A stretch of 64,000 nt of DNA, taken from Candidatus Kuenenia hertensis. GTDB lineage: Bacteria > Planctomycetota > Brocadiia > Brocadiales > Brocadiaceae. The notes under the pieces are model-generated. The model searched no databases and had not been told where the DNA came from. It saw nothing but the letters and a program-made list of their open reading frames with translations. Of the stretch, positions 35,897 through 44,783 are shown piece after piece. A program made the position numbers and the translations under genes. The stretch is taken from positions 1 through 64,000 of the forward strand of contig SOET01000004.1 of the NCBI GenBank assembly GCA_021646465.1, read 5' to 3'. Each line of letters starts with the position of its first letter. Position 1 is the first letter of the stretch.

Positions 35897-36961
35897 TCAG
35901 GATTTTTGGATTCGTAATCGAAGTTGCCCGCATGCGGCATTTACATTATTCCCTTTTTTCTGGCGGACAGTAGCAACTATTCCATGATTTCTCAATATTG
36001 AGCAAAACGCTTCTACTGCTTCCGGCGATGGAGGGGTTAAATTGTATTCCTTTACCGGATTGAGCGGTAAGATATTAATATTGCATTGGACTCCTTTTAA
36101 TGTTTGCGCAAGTAATTTGGCATCCTGTTTTGAATCATTAATACCTTCAATAATGGTATATTCGAAACAAATATCCCGGCGTGTAGCATTGAAATATTCC
36201 CGGGCAACTGCGATAATGTTTCTTAACCCCGTTTTTTTGTTTGATGGAACGATTATATTTCTTATAGCATCATTCGGTGCGTGAAGAGAAATGGCAAGAT
36301 TAACTTTGAGTCCTTCCCTTGATAAGCGTCTGATTCCATCTATAACGCCAACGGTTGAAATGGTTATATTTCTGGCACCTATCCCTAAGCCCCAATCAGC
36401 ATTTATAATTCTTAAAGCCTTAATTACATTTTCATAGTTAGCGAGTGGTTCTCCGATTCCCATAAATACAATATTCGTAATATGCTCATTAGAAGGAAGA
36501 TGGTTTTTGATATGGAGAATTTGCTCGATTATTTCCCCTGTATTAAGGCTTCTTTTAAGTCCTAATATACCACTTGCGCAAAATTTACAATCCATAGCGC
36601 AACCAACTTGTGTTGAAACACACACAGTATTTCTTTTGCCGTCTCTCAACAGTACACATTCAATGAAATTATTATCGGGTAAGCGGAGCAGAAATTTTTC
36701 CGTTTTATCTTTTGAAGCGGTTATAATGTGCATTTTAGTTTGAAAAATCCGGCATTTTACGGCAAGCTGTTCACGAAAGGACACGGGAATATTAGACATT
36801 TGATTAAAACTTGTTGCTCCTTTGTTGTAAATCCAGGAAAATATTTGCTCTCCCCTGTAAGAAGGCCCTTCCAATGAAGCGCAAAATTCCACCATCTCGG
36901 ATAAATTCAATTCGGTAATTGATGTAAATTGTAATGTATCCATGGCCATTTTTCGTTTCAT
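35897..36961 (-). CDS. rlmN: 23S rRNA (adenine-2503-C2)/tRNA methyltransferase RlmN
   Basis: 354 aa radical SAM enzyme. The cluster motif CAMDCKFCASG, the GIGEPLANYENV segment and the C-terminal catalytic Cys in NVNAACGQLRLR are present. It methylates A2503 of 23S rRNA by a ping-pong mechanism. Methionine codons at residues 5 and 7 are alternative starts. Confidence 0.95.
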   Translation of the reverse strand: MKRKMAMDTLQFTSITELNLSEMVEFCASLEGPSYRGEQIFSWIYNKGATSFNQMSNIPVSFREQLAVKCRIFQTKMHIITASKDKTEKFLLRLPDNNFIECVLLRDGKRNTVCVSTQVGCAMDCKFCASGILGLKRSLNTGEIIEQILHIKNHLPSNEHITNIVFMGIGEPLANYENVIKALRIINADWGLGIGARNITISTVGVIDGIRRLSREGLKVNLAISLHAPNDAIRNIIVPSNKKTGLRNIIAVAREYFNATRRDICFEYTIIEGINDSKQDAKLLAQTLKGVQCNINILPLNPVKEYNLTPPSPEAVEAFCSILRNHGIVATVRQKKGNNVNAACGQLRLRIQKS

Positions 36962-37031
36962 TTTTTTACGTTATCAAAAATGATACTCGCTTAAGAAAAG
37001 AATACGGAGTAAACTTCTGATAAGAAAAGTG

Positions 37032-38651
37032 TTAAGATTTTTTCAATATCAATTTAACGAGATTTTTAAAATCTTCCGATTTAATTAAGATAGAAGTGCC
37101 GGCAAACATTGCACCTGAGGCGAACATGGGGATGAAAAGACGTATTCCTTTAAAATAAAGGGTATTATTATCATCTGAAACAGGAAGCAATTTTAACGTA
37201 AGAAAGCCCGCAAATGCCATAGCAAATGAGGCAATTATCGTTTTTACGAGAGAGACAAAAACTTCTTTTTGTATTTTGATAAGGAGTTTTTTTTGTAATA
37301 TGATGGTTAAAATAATTATTTGTATTATGGCGCTAATAGCCGTAGAAAGAGCAAGTCCACCTTCCTGCAATACCCAAATTAGCGAGACATTCAAAACCAG
37401 GTTTAAACAAACACATAATGCGCCAATTTTAACCGGTGTCACTGTGTCTTTAAGAGAATAAAATGCACGGATCAGGACATGGAGACCGCAATACGCCCAT
37501 ATACCAATAGCGTAAAATAATATTACACGAGAGGTTCTCAGGGCAGATTCGGTGTCAAACTGGTTTCTTTTATAAATGAGGTCAACAATAGGTTCTCGAA
37601 GTATAATAATGCCAATAGATGCAGGCACACCAATAAAAAGGATGAATTTCAACGCTTTATTGAAAGTTAAAGAAAAATTTTCCCAGTCTTCTCTTGCGGC
37701 ATGTGTAGAAAAAAAAGGAAAAACTGCAGTAGCCATAGCAACACCAAAAACCCCTAATGGAAACTGGATTAATCTGTCGCTGTAATACAAGACGGATGCA
37801 GCGCCCGCTTTCATGGGAAAATGAAGATTTATTCCCGCAAAACTGATAGAGTTTTGCCCTTCATGCGTTGATGCAAAACCAACGGCAATAATGCTGTCAA
37901 GCAATACATTAAACTGTACTATTGCTAATCCGAAAACGATAGGGGCCATTCGTGTAAAGATCAATTTTAAGCTTGGGTGTGAGAATTGGAGTGATGGCCG
38001 GTACCGAAAACCGTTCTGTTTAAGGAATGGCAAATGAATACACATCTGGATCATGCCTGAGAAAAATATGGCAATTGCCACCGTAAAGATCATTTTGTCA
38101 ATCGTGTTTCCGGTATAAAAAGATAAGAAAGCACCGAATATCCAGCAAATATTAAGAATCATGGGAGCAAATGCAGGAATGAAGAAATGGCGAACCGTGT
38201 TTAATATCGCTCCCATAAACGCAACAAGGCAAATAAAAAAGACGTAGGGAAACATGATTACAAGTAATTTAAAAATAAGCTGCCATTTTTCGTGTATATT
38301 GAACAGCTTTGGAATCGCAAAGAATGACCCTTCCCCTATTAATACAATCCCCCCTAAGATAATGATGAGTAACGTTGCGACAATATTAACAAACTTCCAC
38401 GCTTCTGTTTTCCCATGTTTTTCTATATGTTCGGTAAATACCGGAATAAAGGCTGCGCTAAGGGCTCCCTCGCCAAATAAACGCCTAAAGAGATTGGGGA
38501 TTTTAAAGGCAACAGTAAAGGCATCCCATACAATGCCTGTCCCAAAAATACTGGCACATACTATGTCCCTCGCAAGGCCCAGTATGCGGCTTAAAAAAGT
38601 GCAACCGCTGATAGTCCTTACGGAATAAATTAATTTTTTTGTATCTGACAT
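37032..38651 (-). CDS. murJ: Lipid II flippase MurJ
   Basis: 539 aa, about fourteen helices, MOP superfamily. N-terminal SGCTFLSRILGLARDIVCASIFG and the FRRLFGEGALSAAFIPVF motif are the clear MurJ signatures. It flips lipid II outward for peptidoglycan assembly, consistent with the RodA/PBP2 genes above. Confidence 0.95.
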   Translation of the reverse strand: MSDTKKLIYSVRTISGCTFLSRILGLARDIVCASIFGTGIVWDAFTVAFKIPNLFRRLFGEGALSAAFIPVFTEHIEKHGKTEAWKFVNIVATLLIIILGGIVLIGEGSFFAIPKLFNIHEKWQLIFKLLVIMFPYVFFICLVAFMGAILNTVRHFFIPAFAPMILNICWIFGAFLSFYTGNTIDKMIFTVAIAIFFSGMIQMCIHLPFLKQNGFRYRPSLQFSHPSLKLIFTRMAPIVFGLAIVQFNVLLDSIIAVGFASTHEGQNSISFAGINLHFPMKAGAASVLYYSDRLIQFPLGVFGVAMATAVFPFFSTHAAREDWENFSLTFNKALKFILFIGVPASIGIIILREPIVDLIYKRNQFDTESALRTSRVILFYAIGIWAYCGLHVLIRAFYSLKDTVTPVKIGALCVCLNLVLNVSLIWVLQEGGLALSTAISAIIQIIILTIILQKKLLIKIQKEVFVSLVKTIIASFAMAFAGFLTLKLLPVSDDNNTLYFKGIRLFIPMFASGAMFAGTSILIKSEDFKNLVKLILKKS

Positions 38652-38833
38652 GGATAAGTAATATTGAGGTTTATATTTTTTGCTGTTTTTTTAACATCAT
38701 GATTCTAATGCTATTTTCTTTGTTTGCAATGTGATTTGTATATTCATTGTATGTTTTTTATTTTTTTAATTTAGAGATTGTTTTTAAATAATCCAAATAA
38801 AATAGTAAAATGAAATTATTTATAATTATTTAC

Positions 38834-38861
38834 TTGAACTTTACCGTTTTTGTGGTAAATT
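38834..38861 (+). promoter_or_regulatory. Candidate promoter of the riboswitch transcript
   Basis: TTGAAC (38834-38839) and TAAATT (38856-38861), 16 nt apart. The expected start near 38868 falls just before the riboswitch fold, as would be expected for a dedicated promoter. Confidence 0.5.
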
Positions 38862-38873
38862 ATCAATTTAGTA

Positions 38874-38948
38874 GAAGGCAAACCAACTGTGAGGTTGGGA
38901 CGCAAAGCCATGGGTCTTCTGTAATTGAAGAGTGCCAGGTTGCCAGTA
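38874..38948 (+). ncRNA. Cyclic di-GMP-I (GEMM) riboswitch
   Basis: The conserved blocks occur in order: GGCAAACC (38878-38885), GGGACGCAAAGCC (38897-38909), TGGGTC, then GTGCCAGGTTGCC closing the P1 stem with the start. The P2 helix AACC/GGTT and the tetraloop/receptor arm with TTCT-GTAATTG-AAGA are intact. This class binds cyclic di-GMP between two stems. No coding gene follows on the same strand for about 2.7 kb; a terminator follows after 70 nt. Confidence 0.92.
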
Positions 38949-39017
38949 ATAAGTTGCACGCTTGATAGTAATATTCTAGTTTGCAAATTTTATTGCTGAT
39001 AAGGCAAGTATTGAATG

Positions 39018-39054
39018 ACCCAAGGCAATGTTATTGCATGCCTTGGGTTTTTTT
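39018..39054 (+). terminator. Rho-independent terminator behind the riboswitch
   Basis: Arms ACCCAAGGCA (39018-39027) and TGCCTTGGGT (39039-39048) with an 11-nt loop, then a run of seven Ts. It is the natural expression platform of the riboswitch or the end of a short RNA. Confidence 0.85.
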
Positions 39055-39197
39055 GTTGGACAGCGGTTAACAACAAGGAGTGAAGATATTCGCAATAGCA
39101 ATATAAACGACAAAAAACAGTTATGCAGCAACGATAGTTTTTAATATATCGGCATTACGAATTCGTCCCCTTATACCTCTCGATTAAGGTTTTTCCT

Positions 39198-39230
39198 CCC
39201 CTTCACCCCCCTTAATAAGAGGTGTAAGGG
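39198..39230. repeat. Palindromic interspersed element (CCCTTCACC...GGTGTAAGGG)
   Basis: Inverted arms around CCCCCTTAATAAGA, with one bulge. Elements with the core CCCCCTTAATAAG are frequent between genes in several phyla. It may also serve as terminator of the minus-strand SUMF1-like gene. Confidence 0.45.
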
Positions 39231-39276
39231 ACGTATATATTTGTTTTCCTTAAAAACCATACAACCTTTTCCGTGG

Positions 39277-40791
39277 CTATTTTTTGCTGTTTTCTCCGGC
39301 TTCCGGGTTATAATCTTTTGCGCATCGAAAACCAATACTCTTATTCCTGTCTTCCGGCTTACCGAATATTCTGACGGCACATCTCATTTTATAGGCATAT
39401 GGCGCAAATAGAGACGCCCCCTTTATGATTCTCACTCCCGTACTATAATCTGGTCCTTGTGGATTCATACTTGGACTTTTTTGGTAGTATTCCGGATGGT
39501 ACCAATCATTACACCATTCAGAGACGCTGCCAATGACATCGTAACAACCGTAAATGCTTTTCCCTGTTTCATAACTGCCAATTTTGAGAGATCCGCTTGG
39601 CCCAACATTTGCCAATGTTGAATCCCAAACATTACCCCATGGATATCTGCGTCCATCTGTTCCCCTAGCAGCTTTTTCCCACTCTGCTTCTGTTGGGAGG
39701 CGCTTCCCTGCCCAGGCGGCATATGCGTATGCATCGTACCAGTCAACACGGCTTACAGGATAATCGGGATAATCATAATATGGGTAGTCCCAGTTTGTAT
39801 GCAACGTGCCTGGAGCATGATTCTTGTCTTTTGGCTCCTGAGGATAACATTTGCTGTGGTCTCCGGTTTCATTTATATATTGCAGAAATTCCCAGTACAA
39901 GGCATTCGTGACTTCATATTTATCTATATAATATGCGTCCAAATATACTTCGTGTTGTGGTGTTTCCTCGGGAATAAATTCATCCTCTTTGGATCCCATA
40001 ATAAACTTGCCCGCCGGAATTAAAATCATTTCGCTCCATTTGTCACGGTTTTTCTCTAGTGCAGCTTTCATTTTCTTATTTCTTTTTTCTAAAGCACGTT
40101 TATTGCGCTTTTCTTTTTCTTCAGGCGGAAGTCCTTTTTCCAGTTTATATATATAGGTGTCTACGTCTTCACGTATTCTTTGGTAATTTACATGGGATTT
40201 TTGTTCTTCGGGCAATGCTTCGAATAATTCCTCGCATGCATCTAAGTGAAACAAAGCCTGTTGTTGATTTGCTAATTTCCAATAAATACCGGCCATGCTA
40301 AAGTGAATACTTACATTATCAGAATGTAACAGCACTGCTTTTTTAAATTCATTTAGTGCCTCTGCGTATTTTTCTTCTTTTTTTAGCCGGTTTCCTTCGT
40401 CTACGTAAGTTTGTATCTTTTGAGCAATTTCGGCAGGGGTAAGATTTTCAATGCTTTCATTGAAATCTTTTTGATCTTCAATCGGCTGAATAATCAGGGG
40501 TGTCCCGTCTTTTTTGCAAAAATTTTCTCCAGGCTTTGCTTTCTCTTTGCATGTGGGACATATAAGATCTACAGCGTCATATTCAACAAGCTGTTTGCCA
40601 TCAATACTGCAAAAGCTTACGTCTCCAGGATATACCCTGCTGCATTCCGGGCACAACTTGTTTTTTGCCGTATTTGCTTCCGTTATTGGCGTATTTTCTA
40701 AATTATTTTCATCAGTGTTCTGTGAGAAAAGAACATTGCACAAGAATAAATTGAAGGCAATAGAGAGCATTATTACATAAAAAGATTTCAA
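39277..40791 (-). CDS. Exported zinc-ribbon/TPR protein with SUMF1 (FGE-like) domain
   Basis: 504 aa. Signal peptide (about 1-23); two zinc-ribbon-like CPxC pairs (CPECSRVYPGDVSFC, about 47-62, and CPTCKEKAKPGENFC); TPR region (about 130-200); Lys/Glu-rich linker; SUMF1/FGE sulfatase-modifying-factor domain (about 255-500: MILIPAGKFIMGSKED, DAYYIDKYEVTNALYWEF, RLPTEAEWEKAARG, IGFRCA). In true formylglycine-generating enzymes the RVxKGGS block is followed by catalytic Cys residues; here it reads RIIKGASLFAPYAYKMRCAVR and the usual Cys pair is missing, so a binding or scaffold role is likelier. Confidence 0.85.
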   Translation of the reverse strand: MKSFYVIMLSIAFNLFLCNVLFSQNTDENNLENTPITEANTAKNKLCPECSRVYPGDVSFCSIDGKQLVEYDAVDLICPTCKEKAKPGENFCKKDGTPLIIQPIEDQKDFNESIENLTPAEIAQKIQTYVDEGNRLKKEEKYAEALNEFKKAVLLHSDNVSIHFSMAGIYWKLANQQQALFHLDACEELFEALPEEQKSHVNYQRIREDVDTYIYKLEKGLPPEEKEKRNKRALEKRNKKMKAALEKNRDKWSEMILIPAGKFIMGSKEDEFIPEETPQHEVYLDAYYIDKYEVTNALYWEFLQYINETGDHSKCYPQEPKDKNHAPGTLHTNWDYPYYDYPDYPVSRVDWYDAYAYAAWAGKRLPTEAEWEKAARGTDGRRYPWGNVWDSTLANVGPSGSLKIGSYETGKSIYGCYDVIGSVSEWCNDWYHPEYYQKSPSMNPQGPDYSTGVRIIKGASLFAPYAYKMRCAVRIFGKPEDRNKSIGFRCAKDYNPEAGENSKK

Positions 40792-40933
40792 AGAAAAAAA
40801 CCTCCTTCAGAGATGAAAGACCAAAAAAAACAATTAGTTACAAATGAAGGGTTATATTTTGAGGTGCATTGAATTGCTGCTATTTCAAAAACAGTTCAAA
40901 TTATTTTAAGTACGTGGATTCTGAGGCAATAAC

Positions 40934-41494
40934 TTATTTTTCTGATACTCCAACTACCGTTTCATCCTGTTTTTCTCGTTTCCAGTTTGACCACTTTCCC
41001 CATTCGATATATTTTTTCCCGTCAGATAACCAATATTGTGTACCTTCCCTTTCTCTCATACAAGCTAATCCTTCTGCCTTTCGTACCTGGGTTTGCTTTA
41101 TAACTTTGAAAAAATAACAATCAACCTGATGGAAATTTATTTCGGAACTATTTTTAACCTCTTTTAATTCAAGATCATTAAAGGTTAATTTGTTTTCCGT
41201 AAATTTTTTTTCATCAACGGGTATTTCGTATGTGATAATGTCAGTTACTTTAATACTGACTGCATTGGGTTTTTCATCAATCCACGGTATTGGAACGGTA
41301 CCACCGTATGGGGCAAAGGATTGGTGAAAACTGTGAGGTTGATCCCCGGGCTGTCTGGTAGTATCTATTATACCGCCACCGGAATGTTGCGCCAGAACGT
41401 GTTTTTCTGTTGTAAAAATAAGGAGAATAACTGCAAATAATCCTGCCAGAGATATCGAGCGTAATGTCAATAATATACTTGGTTTAACCTTCAT
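40934..41494 (-). CDS. Exported protein of unknown function
   Basis: 186 aa from ATG at 41494, chosen because AAGGAATT precedes it at a good distance and the product then begins with a signal peptide (MKVKPSILLTLRSISLAGLFAVILL...VLAQ); the frame is open to 41638. The mature part has SFHQSFAPYGGTVPIPW near the N-terminus and charged strands after it. I recognise no family. It precedes the SUMF1-like gene on the same strand by about 140 nt, so they may be related. Confidence 0.6.
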   Translation of the reverse strand: MKVKPSILLTLRSISLAGLFAVILLIFTTEKHVLAQHSGGGIIDTTRQPGDQPHSFHQSFAPYGGTVPIPWIDEKPNAVSIKVTDIITYEIPVDEKKFTENKLTFNDLELKEVKNSSEINFHQVDCYFFKVIKQTQVRKAEGLACMREREGTQYWLSDGKKYIEWGKWSNWKREKQDETVVGVSEK

Positions 41495-41672
41495 ACTAAT
41501 AATTCCTTTTGATGAGAAAAGATATAATAATGTTAATAATTTAAAAATTCTACATGAGAATAAAGGGCTTGTCAATTGTTTTAGGAGTAAATTGAACAAC
41601 TGCAAATTGCTAAGCAAAATAAAGAGACAAAAATTCATACTATGGATGCTGATTTTGAATGATTCTTTATTC

Positions 41673-41701
41673 TTGACATAAAATTTTTATGATATTAAGA
41701 T
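41673..41701 (+). promoter_or_regulatory. Promoter of the histidine kinase operon
   Basis: TTGACA (41673-41678) and TAAGAT (41696-41701), 17 nt apart, about 50 nt upstream of the kinase start. Confidence 0.55.
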
Positions 41702-41750
41702 TAATAATATTATTAAATTTTTATTATGAAAGTGTTTACAATAAATAGAT

Positions 41751-44129
41751 GTGTTACGTTTTCATATGGAAAAAAGCCGAAAAATTCTTATTGTTGATGA
41801 TGATGATCTGATGTGTGCATCTCTTAAGGAGATGCTCGAAGAATGCGGATATCATGTTTACGTGGCACGCCATGGAGATGATGCGGTTATATTGTTAAAC
41901 AAATATAAAATTGATTTGGTTTTGTTTGACTTTAGTCTGTACGATGAACATGAGTTTTCGTCGGTAGAAAGAATGAAGGATGCCTTGTCAAATACAATTG
42001 TTATTGTTATGGTTGACCGATCAAGAGTAAGTAAAGTAATCAATAAATTATGCCTGGATACGGTTGACTATATTTTGAAACCTTTTGATACTGATTATCT
42101 GAAAAAGACCGTTGAGAAAGCGCTTTACAAGCAACAACTGGAATTGAATCTGAAAAAAGCGCTATTCGACAAAGAAATTATAAATAATATAAACAAATCA
42201 ATTGCTACCAGTATTGATATTCGTGAAAGTTTTTCCGTGGTGTGTGGTGAACTGAAAAAAATTATTCCTTTTGCTCGTGCATGTTTGATCATTTCAAACG
42301 AACAGGGGGAATGGTTTCAGGTGTTTGCATTGGCAAAAAAATATAATTTCAGTGAAATTAATGCCGGGGAGTCATTCCCCATGGAAGGCAGTCTTTTGGA
42401 AAGGATTATTCAAACAGGAGAGCCTATTATAGTTAACGACACAAAAGCAGGATCATTTTGGACTGATAGGGTATTATTTAATGAAGGAATACTTTCGCGG
42501 ATGGGCTTTCCCCTCATACACAAGGGTAAAGTGCTCGGCGCAATTACATTTGGAGCCGAGAAGATAAACAGTTTCGACGAACAGTCATATTTCTATCTTT
42601 GGCAAATAGCACCCCAACTTGCAATAGTGCTTGAAAACTCTATTTTATTCAACCGTATTAAAACTTCAGAAGAGCGTTATAAGATGTTGTTTAACTATGC
42701 GGCAGACTCTATGATGATGATAGATTTGAATGGCAAGATACTTACGGTAAACAGGCGTGAAGAAGAAATAATCGGTTATCAAATGGAAGAGCTTATCGGC
42801 AAATATGTTTTTGATTTCCTGACTAGTTCATCAAAGAAAACAGTCATCTCGCTTTTATCACGGGCAATCAATAAGAAAGTGCCTACCACAGAAATTGAGG
42901 TGATCAACAGAAATAAACAAATATTAGTGATGGAACTGGATATTATTGTTGTGAGAGAACGAAATGATATTATTTATATATTAGCACATTTCAGAGATAT
43001 AACCGAAAGGAAGAACCTTGAATTAGAATTGAAGAGGGAAAAGGAGAAACTTGATAATATTGTAAGTGAAATCGGTGCAGACTTACTCATTATTGGCAGA
43101 GACAAAACGATTCACTGGGCAAACAAACGACTGATCAATAATCATCCACTTGGTAAAAATATAGTAAATCATACTTGTTATGATACGTTTTGTAATCTTC
43201 AGGAAGACCCCGTTGATTGTCCTTCTTTTAAAGTTTTTAAAACGGCAAAAATCAACCAGACAGAGCGTGTACTTTATAACCATAATAAAAAGAAATTCTG
43301 TAATGTAATCACTTCCCCGATCTTTGACAAAGATGGAAAGGTTATTCAGGTTCTGGAGCTGATTCAGGATATTACGGAAAAAAAACGGGAAGAGGAAAGG
43401 CAAAAAAAATTACAACAACAATTAATACATTCAGACAGATTGATTTCCATTGGGAGGCTTGCGGCAGGAGTTGCCCACGAGATCAATACACCTCTGGCGA
43501 TCATTTCGGGTATGACACAAGGTTTTCTTGAAAGAAAAAAATTGTTTAACAATGAAACAATAAAAGAATTTAAAACAATACAAAAGGTAACAAAAAGAAT
43601 AGAAAAAATTGTTAATTCTTTATTGGAATTGTCGCATTTCGAAGGAAATGAACAGCCAAGACTTGTCAATATTAATAAAATTATAAAGGAAACAGTTACG
43701 CTTATTATAGAACCGTTTGCAAAAAAAGATAAGAAAGTTATTTTGAAATTATCTTCCGGATTGCCGAAAATTAAAGGATTCGCAGACCAATTACAACAGG
43801 TAATAATGAATTTGCTGATTAATGCTGATGATGCTACTAAACCTGGCGATACCGTATCCATAACGACAAACATGAAAAACAAAAATACAATTAATATTAA
43901 TTTTGAAGATACCGGTACTGGTATCCCTGAAAACCAGCTATCAAGAATTTTTGACCCGTTTTTTACCAATAAGGAAGTAGGAAAAGGGACAGGACTGGGA
44001 TTATCCATTACTTATGGGATTATAAAACGTCATAATGGTGCTATTTATGTGAAAAGTGCCGTGGGAAAAGGTACAAAATTTGAAATAAATCTCCCCGTGA
44101 ATTTTGATAAGGCGGTGTTCTATGGATAA
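41751..44129 (+). CDS. Soluble hybrid sensor histidine kinase (REC-GAF-PAS-PAS-HisKA-HATPase)
   Basis: 792 aa, no membrane segment. The order is an N-terminal receiver (about 7-120, phospho-Asp in LVLFDFSLYD), GAF (about 145-295), PAS (about 305-420, MMIDLNGKILTVNRREEEIIGY), a second PAS with several Cys residues, HisKA with the phospho-His in GRLAAGVAHEINTPLAI, and HATPase (NLLINADDATK; DTGTGIP; GKGTGLGLSI). A leading methionine at residue 6 is an alternative start. The PAS-2 Cys cluster (CYDTFCNL, DPVDCPSF) hints at redox or metal sensing. The partner regulator gene overlaps its end. Confidence 0.92.
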   Translation: MLRFHMEKSRKILIVDDDDLMCASLKEMLEECGYHVYVARHGDDAVILLNKYKIDLVLFDFSLYDEHEFSSVERMKDALSNTIVIVMVDRSRVSKVINKLCLDTVDYILKPFDTDYLKKTVEKALYKQQLELNLKKALFDKEIINNINKSIATSIDIRESFSVVCGELKKIIPFARACLIISNEQGEWFQVFALAKKYNFSEINAGESFPMEGSLLERIIQTGEPIIVNDTKAGSFWTDRVLFNEGILSRMGFPLIHKGKVLGAITFGAEKINSFDEQSYFYLWQIAPQLAIVLENSILFNRIKTSEERYKMLFNYAADSMMMIDLNGKILTVNRREEEIIGYQMEELIGKYVFDFLTSSSKKTVISLLSRAINKKVPTTEIEVINRNKQILVMELDIIVVRERNDIIYILAHFRDITERKNLELELKREKEKLDNIVSEIGADLLIIGRDKTIHWANKRLINNHPLGKNIVNHTCYDTFCNLQEDPVDCPSFKVFKTAKINQTERVLYNHNKKKFCNVITSPIFDKDGKVIQVLELIQDITEKKREEERQKKLQQQLIHSDRLISIGRLAAGVAHEINTPLAIISGMTQGFLERKKLFNNETIKEFKTIQKVTKRIEKIVNSLLELSHFEGNEQPRLVNINKIIKETVTLIIEPFAKKDKKVILKLSSGLPKIKGFADQLQQVIMNLLINADDATKPGDTVSITTNMKNKNTININFEDTGTGIPENQLSRIFDPFFTNKEVGKGTGLGLSITYGIIKRHNGAIYVKSAVGKGTKFEINLPVNFDKAVFYG

Positions 44130-44748
44130 AGGCGTGAAGGTATTGGTTGTGGATGATGATGTTGATTACAATGCGTATCTAACCAAATTTTTGAAGGAAG
44201 AAGGTTATATCGTAAAAGGCATCACAAAACCTTTGGAAACGATAAATACCTTGGAACAAGAGAAATTTCATATAATTATTTTGGATTTAAAAATGCCGCA
44301 AATAAGCGGTACAGAGTTGCTTAAGGAAATAAAATCAAGGTTTCAAAATATTTGTGTCATTATATTAACCGGTTACCCGTCTTTTAAGACTGCTGTCGAG
44401 ACGATGAAGCTTGATGCGTTCGATTACTTAAAAAAGCCATTTGATTTAAATGATTTGAGAAAAGCTTTATATAATGCGCAAAAGACGTACTGCCTTGTCA
44501 AAAATTCAAAGGATAAACTGAAGAGTGATGTGGGAAAAAAACTTAAGCTTTTGAGGAAAAGCAAAAAGATTACCCAAAAACAATTGGCAAATCGTACGGG
44601 TTTGTCTCCAAGCTTATTATCACAAATTGAAAATGGGCAAATCGCCGCTTCCCTCACTACTTTAGATAAGTTATCAGCATCTCTTAATGTTAAATTATCA
44701 TATTTTCTGGAAGAAAATGCAGCGGAAATTATTACTAATACCTATTAG
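44122..44748 (+). CDS. Response regulator with receiver and XRE helix-turn-helix domains
   Basis: 208 aa from ATG at 44122, which overlaps the kinase stop; an upstream ATG at 44104 adds only six residues. The REC domain (about 5-118) has VVDDDVDYN, phospho-Asp in IIILDLKMPQISG, Thr in ILTGYPS and Lys in YLKKPFD. The output is a Cro/CI-type XRE domain (about 142-200, LKLLRKSKKITQKQLANRTGLS...) rather than the usual winged helix, LuxR or Fis. It should act as a phosphorylation-controlled repressor or activator. Confidence 0.9.
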   Translation: MDKGVKVLVVDDDVDYNAYLTKFLKEEGYIVKGITKPLETINTLEQEKFHIIILDLKMPQISGTELLKEIKSRFQNICVIILTGYPSFKTAVETMKLDAFDYLKKPFDLNDLRKALYNAQKTYCLVKNSKDKLKSDVGKKLKLLRKSKKITQKQLANRTGLSPSLLSQIENGQIAASLTTLDKLSASLNVKLSYFLEENAAEIITNTY

Positions 44749-44783
44749 TAGTATGACGTTGTTTTTGTCGGAGTTTAGAATAA

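Noticed and set aside
35689-35940. 83-aa minus-strand frame at the end of rlmN
   Set aside because: Overlaps the rlmN 3' end in another frame, crosses the G9 run, and has no recognisable domain.
39055-39276. A short regulated ORF behind the cyclic di-GMP riboswitch
   Set aside because: All plus-strand starts here give products under ten codons; the best ribosome-binding-site-like sequence leads to an eight-codon frame only.
43364-44008. Long antisense open frame (214 aa) opposite the histidine kinase
   Set aside because: Shadow of the strongly supported kinase gene, covering the HisKA/HATPase coding region; the product has no family-like motifs.
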